Source of the DNA: Saccharospirillum alexandrii
Lineage (GTDB): Bacteria > Pseudomonadota > Gammaproteobacteria > Pseudomonadales > Natronospirillaceae
Reading direction: 5' to 3'
DNA: 64,000 nucleotides
Assembly: GCF_004000275.1 (NCBI RefSeq)
Contig: NZ_RCIP01000001.1
Span: 1,666,749-1,730,748, forward strand
How positions within the stretch are numbered: the stretch's first letter is position 1; the number at the start of each line of letters is the position of its first letter. The position numbers and the translations under genes are program-made. Positions 57,264 to 64,000 of this stretch are shown one piece after another. A model generated the notes under the pieces. That model did no database searches and was not told the DNA's origin. It was given only the letters and a program-made list of their open reading frames with translations.

Positions 57264-57304
57264 ACTGCGGCGACAACCTAGCCAAGTAAAAAAACAAGAC
57301 TATA

Positions 57305-57346
57305 AGCAGGTAAACTACTTCATTTTACAGAAGTTATTTACCTGCT
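57305..57346 (+). terminator. hairpin after mshA (partial terminator or stabiliser)
   Basis: AGCAGGTAAA pairs with TTTACCTGCT, and an inner ACTTC pairs with GAAGT, giving a long nested stem 42 bp after mshA. An AT-rich tail follows. It would let the pilin message accumulate above the minor-pilin genes. Confidence 0.7.
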
Positions 57347-57497
57347 AATTTAACGTACTACCTCACAAGTTAATTGCTCCCAATCAACTCTTTGCTAAAA
57401 AGACAGTGGCTTAGTCAGTATTGTCAATAACTTAATTACAATCTTAAGACTCTAAGGACTTCTTCGTTAATCGTCACCCTAAGTGGACATTTAGGCA

Positions 57498-58046
57498 ATG
57501 AGTGAACAATACACTGCGAACAGACTAAATGTAGAGAATGGTTTTTCTCTAGTCGAGTTAGTTGTTATTGTACTTCTTATAAGCATTCTTTCTGCGGTTA
57601 CTCTCCCAAGGTTGTTCAATCTTTCCTCATTTAACGATGCTGGTACGAGAACCCACTTAGAATCCGCCTTAACTTTCACCCGCAATCGCGCCACAACCAC
57701 CCAATGCACCCTCGAATTCCGCATCACCACCACCGGCTGGAGCGTCTGGCAAGATGATGACTGCCAAAGCACCGGCTCAAGTGGTGCCGGCTGCGCAGCA
57801 CCCCTGAATTTTATAACCGCTGTTGCTGCGCCAGGCGAAACGACCCAATTAACGGGAACCCTGACCAGTACCACACTCGAACGGCTCTTCTTCACACCAA
57901 CCGGTCGGCTTTATCGATACAACACCACAGGCGATTGCACCAGTCTACCCGCGAATCTGGTACCCAGTGGCACTCAGATTGTGGGGTTAACCCCGACGAC
58001 CACTTTACGGCTCGATGGCGTCACTGGTTATGTGGCGGTGCAATAA
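57498..58046 (+). CDS. mshC: minor prepilin MshC-like
   Basis: A 182-residue prepilin with a 15-residue leader, cleavage site NG-FSLVELVV and a hydrophobic N-helix; the rest is a GspH-type beta domain with several Cys (TQC, DDDC, GAGC, GDC). Minor pilins of this kind prime pilus assembly. The first ~160 bp are AT-rich like mshA, but from about 57,660 the GC rises sharply to the local level. A short hairpin (CCTAA...TTAGG) lies just before the ATG. Confidence 0.85.
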   Translation: MSEQYTANRLNVENGFSLVELVVIVLLISILSAVTLPRLFNLSSFNDAGTRTHLESALTFTRNRATTTQCTLEFRITTTGWSVWQDDDCQSTGSSGAGCAAPLNFITAVAAPGETTQLTGTLTSTTLERLFFTPTGRLYRYNTTGDCTSLPANLVPSGTQIVGLTPTTTLRLDGVTGYVAVQ

Positions 58047-58047
58047 C

Positions 58048-58638
58048 ATGCAACCTAAGGTCATCAACGTCCAACAGCCCCGCACAGAACACGGGGTCAC
58101 GCTGATCGAGTTGGTTATTGCCATTGTGGTCATCGGCATCACCGCAACGGCCATTCTACAGAGCCTGGGTTTTCTAACGGTCAGCAATGTCGACCCCATG
58201 TTGCGCAGCCAGGCTAACCTGGTCGCACAGAGCACACTGAGTGAAGTCATGAGCCAGTCATTCTTCGACGGTGACGACGATCCGCGCATTGACGATACGG
58301 TGACCAGCCCGAACATCTGCCCTTCAGCCGAATCTGACGGCAGTTACGACCGCAGGCTTTGGGATAACCTCTGCGACTACAACGGCTTCGATTCCAACAA
58401 CGATGACGGGCTCGCCCCCGGTATTCGCGACCGGCTGGGGAACGCCCTGCCCGGTTTGTCGAGCTACCGCGTTCAGGTTGATGTCGATACCAGCACGGGT
58501 CTAACACTGGGTACACTGTCGAATACGGCGGGTTGTACGCCCCGCATCGCCAGAATTACCGTTACCGCGTCAGACCCTCGCGGCCAGACGGTTCAGCTCA
58601 CCGGCTATCGAACCAGCTACTGGGATGAGGGCTGTTGA
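58048..58638 (+). CDS. mshD: minor prepilin MshD-like
   Basis: A 196-residue prepilin. Leader with cleavage site HG-VTLIELVI and hydrophobic helix (about 20-40), then a globular domain with FFDGDDDPR and four Cys. The ATG at 58048 is one base after the mshC stop and gives a normal leader. It overlaps mshO. Confidence 0.85.
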   Translation: MQPKVINVQQPRTEHGVTLIELVIAIVVIGITATAILQSLGFLTVSNVDPMLRSQANLVAQSTLSEVMSQSFFDGDDDPRIDDTVTSPNICPSAESDGSYDRRLWDNLCDYNGFDSNNDDGLAPGIRDRLGNALPGLSSYRVQVDVDTSTGLTLGTLSNTAGCTPRIARITVTASDPRGQTVQLTGYRTSYWDEGC

Positions 58639-58642
58639 TGTG

Positions 58643-59545
58643 ATGACGTCCATACACCCGAAACACTTTCGCCAACCCGGTTTTACCCTGGTTGAACTGA
58701 TTGTCGTGATCGTAATCATCGGCATTCTGGTAGCGGTCGTTGGTCCGCTGATCGGCAATCGCTATGCCGCCATTGTCGATACCCAACAGCGCGCGGCCTG
58801 GGTGCAACAAGGTGAAGCCGCCTTCTTTCAACTGCGGCAGGATCTGGACCGCTCGGTCCCCAATTCGGTACGCACCTCAGAGGCGACCGCCGGCAATGAT
58901 CAGGTTGTGGAGTTTTTCACGCTGTCTCCGGATCAGGCACAACCGGCCTTGCGATACCGGGATCGAAACTACGCACCCACCTATGATCGGTTGAACATCA
59001 ATAACGACGGGTCTTTTGATGTTTTTGGGGCGCTGTCCAGCTTGCCGGCAGGCACGTCAACCTATGTATCAATTGCCTCACCCGGGTTCAGCCAGCTCTA
59101 TAGCGATTGGGCCGATGAACTGGCAGGCAATCAGGAAGGCTACATAGCAGAAGTCGATTCAATTGTTAACCGAACCACCTGTGACTGTGGCGATTGCTCT
59201 CAGTGCCCGGTGACCCAGATAACACTCGACAACAGCAACCACCGCTTCCCCAATGACAGCCCCTTTTTCAGGGCCTACTTTACCAACGGACCCGTCGCTT
59301 ACCGCTGCGACAGCGGTCGGCTGGAGCGGATTACCGGCTATACTGACCTGGGCAACACGGCCCTGTCCAGCCGCATAGGCGCAGCCACACCGGCGCGCAT
59401 TACCGACGATGTCACTCAATGCAGTTTCAACTGGACGCCGGGCTTTCTGTATCGCCCCCCTACCCTCACGGTTACACTGGCATTGGGGGATGGCTCGGAA
59501 GGCATTCAACTCACCGATACCTTTGTGCTGGGGAATGGCCTATGA
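58643..59545 (+). CDS. mshO: minor prepilin MshO-like
   Basis: About 300 residues. Prepilin site PG-FTLVELIVVIVIIG, then a large GspJ-like domain with Cys pairs CDCGDCSQC near the middle. In-frame starts at 58625, 58640 and 58643 are possible; 58643 (ATG) is used. The stop overlaps the mshP start (ATGA). Confidence 0.85.
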   Translation: MTSIHPKHFRQPGFTLVELIVVIVIIGILVAVVGPLIGNRYAAIVDTQQRAAWVQQGEAAFFQLRQDLDRSVPNSVRTSEATAGNDQVVEFFTLSPDQAQPALRYRDRNYAPTYDRLNINNDGSFDVFGALSSLPAGTSTYVSIASPGFSQLYSDWADELAGNQEGYIAEVDSIVNRTTCDCGDCSQCPVTQITLDNSNHRFPNDSPFFRAYFTNGPVAYRCDSGRLERITGYTDLGNTALSSRIGAATPARITDDVTQCSFNWTPGFLYRPPTLTVTLALGDGSEGIQLTDTFVLGNGL

Positions 59546-59952
59546 ACCGCAAACCACAGCAAGGCGTCGCACTGGTGGCGGTTATTTTTCTGATTGTTGT
59601 CATCGGCGCTGCCCTGGTGGTCATCTCCCGGCTGTCGATTTCATCCAGTGCACAGGTCACGCAAAACCTGCTGCAAAGCCGGGCACGACAGGCCGCATCG
59701 GCAGGGCTTGAGTGGGCCACGCAACGGCTGGTAGAAGAGGGTTCTGGCGCCTGTGCAGCCGATACAACCATCACCGTCCCTGCCTACTCTGATTACACCG
59801 TCACTGTGAGCTGCACCGAAGGGGCATACAACCGCCCTAACCCGGCCTCACAGCGTGTTTTCTTGTATCGTCTGACGGCTGAGGCCGCCTTTGGCAATAT
59901 GAACGATGCCAACTATGTCTGGACCCAACGCAATGCCACTGTTGAACTCTAA
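59542..59952 (+). CDS. mshP: MshP-like pilus assembly protein
   Basis: A 136-residue protein with a hydrophobic N-terminus (GVALVAVIFLIVVIGAALVVI) and PilX/GspK-like helix SRARQAASAGLEWATQRL, followed by a small domain with two Cys. It overlaps mshO by 4 bp and mshQ by 20 bp. This order matches the Vibrio mshO-P-Q set. Confidence 0.83.
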   Translation: MNRKPQQGVALVAVIFLIVVIGAALVVISRLSISSSAQVTQNLLQSRARQAASAGLEWATQRLVEEGSGACAADTTITVPAYSDYTVTVSCTEGAYNRPNPASQRVFLYRLTAEAAFGNMNDANYVWTQRNATVEL

Positions 59953-62900
59953 GTTACGTCTAAGCATCACTCAGGTGCTGGTAGCCGGTGCTGCGCTGAG
60001 TGTCAGCCTACCTGCTCTGGCTGATGTCTTTAATTTGTCGCTGGGCCAGTTTCCCGGCTGTTCGACAAGCTGGAATGTCTCGGGCACAACTTATACCTGC
60101 ACGGGTGATGGCCGCATCACTTTGAACAATGGCGACGACATCGTGGCCAATACCAACGCAACCCTGGTCGCCAATAATGGTTTCCGACTGGGAGACGGTA
60201 GTATCGGGTCAAACACCAATCGCATTGATCTGACAGATAGCTACGGTCAAATCATTGCCGATGGAACCTCCGTATTCGGTGATCTGACTTCGAATAGCAG
60301 CGGCATCGAATTAACCGACAGCATTATAAACGGCACCCTGACGGCCAATGGTGACATAGATCTCGACGGCGGTACCGTTACCGGTAAAGTGACCAGCCTC
60401 AATAATCGTGTTGACGCCCAAGACACTAACCTGCTCGGGGGCGCCCAGGCCCAATCCGGTATGACGTTTGACGGTGGCACGCTCAGTGGCGACTTCGTTA
60501 TGACTTCCAACAACCCCATTGAATTTGAGGACGTCACCTTCATCGCAGGGAGTGTCAGCGGGGCCAGCAGAGTAAGAATTGAAGACAGCACCTTTGGTAG
60601 CCCCTCAAACCCGGTCAATGTAGTCAGTAATTCCAATGAAATTGTAGTGCGCAATTCCACAGTCCATGGCGATTTGACAGCACCCATTAATTCCGATGTC
60701 GATGTTTCCAACAACAGCAACGTCTACGGCACCTGTACTCCTAACAGCCCCAATTGCCAGCCAGCAGCACCCCAACCTCCGGAAAACTGTGCACTTAACC
60801 CGGGCCTGCAAGGCGAGTATTTCAACAATCGCTTTTTAACGGGCACGCCTGCCTATGAAGACAACGTGCCGACCATCGATTTCGAGTGGGGCAGCGGTTC
60901 ACCCAGCACCGCTGCGGTAGGCAACGACAATTTCTCAATTCGCTGGACCGGCTATCTCAATGCGCCCACAACCGGAACCTACACCCTGGCTACAAACTCG
61001 GATGACGGGGCGCGGTTGTACGTCGATGGCAATCTGATCATCGATGATTGGTCTGATCACGCCCCCCGGGTTCGAACCGGGTCCGTGTTTTTGCAGGCGG
61101 GTGAACTGGTTCCTGTTGTATTGGAATATTATGAGAACGGCGGTGGGGCGACCATTCAGCTGGGTTGGGAGCCGCCGGGTGAATCTGGCCTGACAATCAT
61201 TCCGGCCTCTGCTCTTTACTACTGCACGTCACTGACGCCTGTCGCTTATTACCCACTCAACGAAAGCAGTTACTCCGGTGCAGCAGGTGAAATACTGGAT
61301 TACAGTGGCAATAACAATCACGCCACAACCACGGGCAATATTACCCCGGCAGCTGGATACACTTGCGAAGGTGCCTCAGTGCCGGCGAACAACAGCAGTG
61401 CATTGCGTTCTGCTGTCGATACCGGTTTAAACCCGGGTGACCTTACCCCAACCCGCGGGACACTCAGTTTCTGGTATAAAAGCAACCTCGACTGGGATGG
61501 CGACAACCAGGACCGGGTTCTGTTTTCTGCCAACAGCGATCAGTACGGCAATAACGACAACAACCGCTATTTCTACCTCATGCTCCGCGACAATGGGCGG
61601 TTGCGATTCGAGTTTGAAGACTCCAATGACGGCGATTACAACTTTCAAACCAACAACAGCACCCGAAATTTTAACGCCAATGAATGGGTTCATGTCGCTG
61701 TCACCTGGGATATGATCAATGGTGACTACAGTATCTATGCCAACGGCACGACCGTGGGCAGCCTAAACAACCTGAATACAACCGGACTACTCAGTCAGCT
61801 CAACACTCTGTACATCGGCGACAACCGCTCCAACTATGTCGAACCTGGCCGTTCCGCCAACGGTGTGTTCGACGAAGTGCGACTTTACGACTACGCCCAA
61901 TCCAGCAGTCAGATTCTGGCTGACATGGGCAACACCGTTGCTTGCTCAACACCTGGCACCTGCATCACCGATACCTTCAGCGGCAGCCTGAGCGACGACT
62001 GGCAAACCCTGCGCAGCAGTGGCACCTTTACACCTCAGGTTGTAGGCGGACGGCTGCGCCTGACCCCCGATAACACCAACATTGCCACGGCCACCACTTT
62101 TCTGCGGCAGTTCCCGAGTGAAAACAACCGCGTCGTTGTCGAATTTGATTTTTACGCTTATAAGAATAACGGTGCGACCAACGCAGCCGATGGCGTGACA
62201 GTCACCTTTTCTGACCGCGACATTACCCCCTTTCCGGGCAGTTTTGGTGGCTCGCTGGGCTACGCGCAACGAAACAATGGCGACCCGGGCTTCAACGGCG
62301 GCTGGCTGGGCATTGGCCTGGACGAGTTTGGCAATTTCTCGAACCCGACGGAAGGTCGGGTCGGGGGCCCCGGAGCCCGGAGCAATGCCATTGCCATTCG
62401 CGGCTACGGGTCCGGCACAACCGGGTACCGCTACTTACGGGGTACGTCAGCCAACATCTCCCCTGCGGTGCTGACCTCCAGCACAACGCCACACCGGTAT
62501 CGCATCACTATTGATAACAGTAACGGTACTCAGGCGCTGGTAAAGATCGAGCGCAACGCAGGCTCGGGGTACGTCACACTGGTGAGTGAATTCGATGCTC
62601 TCAACGAAGCCGGCCAGCCCGCCATTCCTGAAAAGCTTGTACTTACCCTAACCGGCTCGACCGGCGGCAGCAGCGCCAATCATGAGATCGATAACTTTCA
62701 GGTGTGTGCCGACGTTATCGAGCCCTACGATGCCCCCATCCACCACTTTGAGCTGATTCGAAACCAGGCCGTCGGGCTCACCTGCGAACCCCTGAATGTG
62801 ACCATTCGCGCTTGCGCCAATGCAGCCTGCACCCTGGAATACACCGATCCGTTCAGCGCTACCCTGAGCCCGGCTGACGGCTGGGAGGGCGGCAATGAAG

Positions 62901-64000
62901 TGACCGATATCGTGTCGGGAGCGTCGATCGGCTTCTTACCTGACGCAGCCGGCACTTATACCCTGGGCATTCCAAACAGCACACCTTCGACTGTGCCGCT
63001 TACCCAGAATCTGTGCTTTGTCGGTGGCTCAACGACCGCTGAAGCAAATTGCCAGGTAACGTTTAACGATGTCGGTCTGCGTTTCTTCCCGAGCGAGAAC
63101 ACCACCAGCAGCACGGCGTTTTTCGATCTGATCGCCGGTGCCACCGAAGGGCCTTTTTCGGTACAGGCAGTGCGCACCAATACCACCACCGGTGTTTGTG
63201 AAGGTCTGTTCAGCGACGGTGGCACAGTTGATTTTACGGCGGGCACTGAATGCAGCGACCCGACCAATTGCAGCCCGTCGCAGCGGGTCAGTCTAACCAA
63301 TGCCGGCACCGAGACTGAATTGCCTAACCCGCAAAACCAGATTGCGGGTGAAGATATGGCCACACTGCCGCTGACATTTTCCGCAGACTCAACGGCTGTT
63401 TTTTCACTGCAATCACCCGATGTCGGTGTACAGCCTTTAACGCTGGAGTACACCCTGCCAGATGTTGACGGCAACCCCTCGTCAACCACTCTGAGCCAAA
63501 GCGTCAATCTGCGCGTTCAACCCAGCGAGCTTCGCCTGCTAAGCGTTCGCAACAGCGACGGTGACGAGCTCGCAACCGACGGTTCGGTAACCGCCAGCGC
63601 TAATGCCCCGGTATTCACCCGGGCCGGCGAGCCCTTCCGGTTAGAGGTGCAAGCCCTCAATGCCCTGGGAAGCCCCACTCCCAACTTTGCCCGCACGATA
63701 ACGTTACCAGACATCAACTGGGGCGCTTTGACCACCATTGCCGCTCCGGGTGATGCGGACGCAAAGGGCGAACTGAGTGGCGGAGATGGCAGCTCGACAC
63801 CCGGCAGTGCCTGGGCAGCTTACGAACAGTCCGATGGCACCCTTGATACCAGTACACTGACCCTGGCCACGGGACTGGGGTTGAGCTTTTCCGACCTGGG
63901 AGTCATTGACCTCAAGGGGAGAATTGACAGTTACCTCGCCAGGGCGGGCTCGCCAGACCTGGAGGTTGAATCCAATACCGTTCGGGTAGGTCGTTTCATT
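59933..64000 (+). CDS. mshQ: MshQ-like large adhesin, C-terminus beyond window
   Basis: An open reading frame continues to the right edge (1,356 residues visible). A signal peptide ends near LPALA-D. Regions in order: a repetitive beta-helix-like segment (about 60-270), PA14 domain (about 286-430; GLQGEYFNN, TNSDDGARLYVDG, DDWSDHAPR), LamG/concanavalin-like domain (about 438-675), L-type-lectin-like segment (about 690-925), and the MshQ-type domain of unknown function from about 935 (HHFELIRNQAVGLTCEPL). These glycan-binding modules suggest a pilus-tip or surface adhesin. It is last in the msh run seen. Confidence 0.88.
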   Translation, partial: MPLLNSKLRLSITQVLVAGAALSVSLPALADVFNLSLGQFPGCSTSWNVSGTTYTCTGDGRITLNNGDDIVANTNATLVANNGFRLGDGSIGSNTNRIDLTDSYGQIIADGTSVFGDLTSNSSGIELTDSIINGTLTANGDIDLDGGTVTGKVTSLNNRVDAQDTNLLGGAQAQSGMTFDGGTLSGDFVMTSNNPIEFEDVTFIAGSVSGASRVRIEDSTFGSPSNPVNVVSNSNEIVVRNSTVHGDLTAPINSDVDVSNNSNVYGTCTPNSPNCQPAAPQPPENCALNPGLQGEYFNNRFLTGTPAYEDNVPTIDFEWGSGSPSTAAVGNDNFSIRWTGYLNAPTTGTYTLATNSDDGARLYVDGNLIIDDWSDHAPRVRTGSVFLQAGELVPVVLEYYENGGGATIQLGWEPPGESGLTIIPASALYYCTSLTPVAYYPLNESSYSGAAGEILDYSGNNNHATTTGNITPAAGYTCEGASVPANNSSALRSAVDTGLNPGDLTPTRGTLSFWYKSNLDWDGDNQDRVLFSANSDQYGNNDNNRYFYLMLRDNGRLRFEFEDSNDGDYNFQTNNSTRNFNANEWVHVAVTWDMINGDYSIYANGTTVGSLNNLNTTGLLSQLNTLYIGDNRSNYVEPGRSANGVFDEVRLYDYAQSSSQILADMGNTVACSTPGTCITDTFSGSLSDDWQTLRSSGTFTPQVVGGRLRLTPDNTNIATATTFLRQFPSENNRVVVEFDFYAYKNNGATNAADGVTVTFSDRDITPFPGSFGGSLGYAQRNNGDPGFNGGWLGIGLDEFGNFSNPTEGRVGGPGARSNAIAIRGYGSGTTGYRYLRGTSANISPAVLTSSTTPHRYRITIDNSNGTQALVKIERNAGSGYVTLVSEFDALNEAGQPAIPEKLVLTLTGSTGGSSANHEIDNFQVCADVIEPYDAPIHHFELIRNQAVGLTCEPLNVTIRACANAACTLEYTDPFSATLSPADGWEGGNEVTDIVSGASIGFLPDAAGTYTLGIPNSTPSTVPLTQNLCFVGGSTTAEANCQVTFNDVGLRFFPSENTTSSTAFFDLIAGATEGPFSVQAVRTNTTTGVCEGLFSDGGTVDFTAGTECSDPTNCSPSQRVSLTNAGTETELPNPQNQIAGEDMATLPLTFSADSTAVFSLQSPDVGVQPLTLEYTLPDVDGNPSSTTLSQSVNLRVQPSELRLLSVRNSDGDELATDGSVTASANAPVFTRAGEPFRLEVQALNALGSPTPNFARTITLPDINWGALTTIAAPGDADAKGELSGGDGSSTPGSAWAAYEQSDGTLDTSTLTLATGLGLSFSDLGVIDLKGRIDSYLARAGSPDLEVESNTVRVGRFI

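Overview
The window is chromosomal DNA from a gammaproteobacterium, most likely a marine or halophilic relative of the Pseudomonadales/Oceanospirillales (a Saccharospirillum-like organism is my best guess, unproven). The reasons are a moderately high GC, gene order shared with Pseudomonas over long blocks (gpmI-yibN-grxC-secB; thiI-glnA; fimX-serB; aminotransferase-gluQ-cbrA-cbrB-crcZ-pcnB-folK-panBCD-pgi), and an MSHA pilus locus of the Vibrio/Shewanella type. I see no rRNA, tRNA, insertion sequence, prophage or CRISPR array.

Layout. 1-2.6 kb: gpmI (cut by the left edge), rhodanese, grxC, secB. 2.7-4.7 kb: a PAS/GGDEF cyclase. 4.7-20.7 kb: a purine-catabolism region: an RpiR-type regulator, ureidoglycine aminotransferase, allantoate amidohydrolase, PuuE allantoinase, XdhABC, OHCU decarboxylase, HIU hydrolase and the PuuD urate oxidase. 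It is interrupted by thiI and glnA. Together these enzymes take (hypo)xanthine to oxalurate and release ammonia, which GlnA can capture; glnA has a textbook sigma54/NtrC control region. 20.7-36.5 kb: HDOD protein, psd, proQ, the EF-P modification set (epmA, efp, epmB), a PilZ-like protein next to a FimX-like degenerate GGDEF/EAL protein, serB, an Smp-like membrane protein, a FecCD/ABC iron-type transporter pair and a Rieske protein.

36.7-53.9 kb: the Pseudomonas-like aminotransferase-to-pgi block, with dksA missing between the aminotransferase and gluQ, and a histidine kinase/HD-GYP pair inserted after gluQ. The cbrX-cbrA-cbrB carbon-nitrogen regulators are followed by a CrcZ-like sRNA whose five A-rich Hfq/Crc motifs lie mostly in hairpin loops. 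54.1-56.5 kb: two paralogous iron-chelate binding proteins around a VOC protein, behind a strong Fur box. 56.8-64 kb: minor and major MSHA pilins and the tip-adhesin-like MshQ, cut by the right edge.

Regulatory reading is unusually rich. There are three sigma54-type promoters (glnA, crcZ, mshA), HexR-like boxes before gpmI and pgi, and a 14-bp dyad (GAAACA-N2-TGTTTC) shared by the purine regulator and its target. A family of four long-stem intergenic repeats with a shared core and element-specific arms sits just after gene 3' ends.
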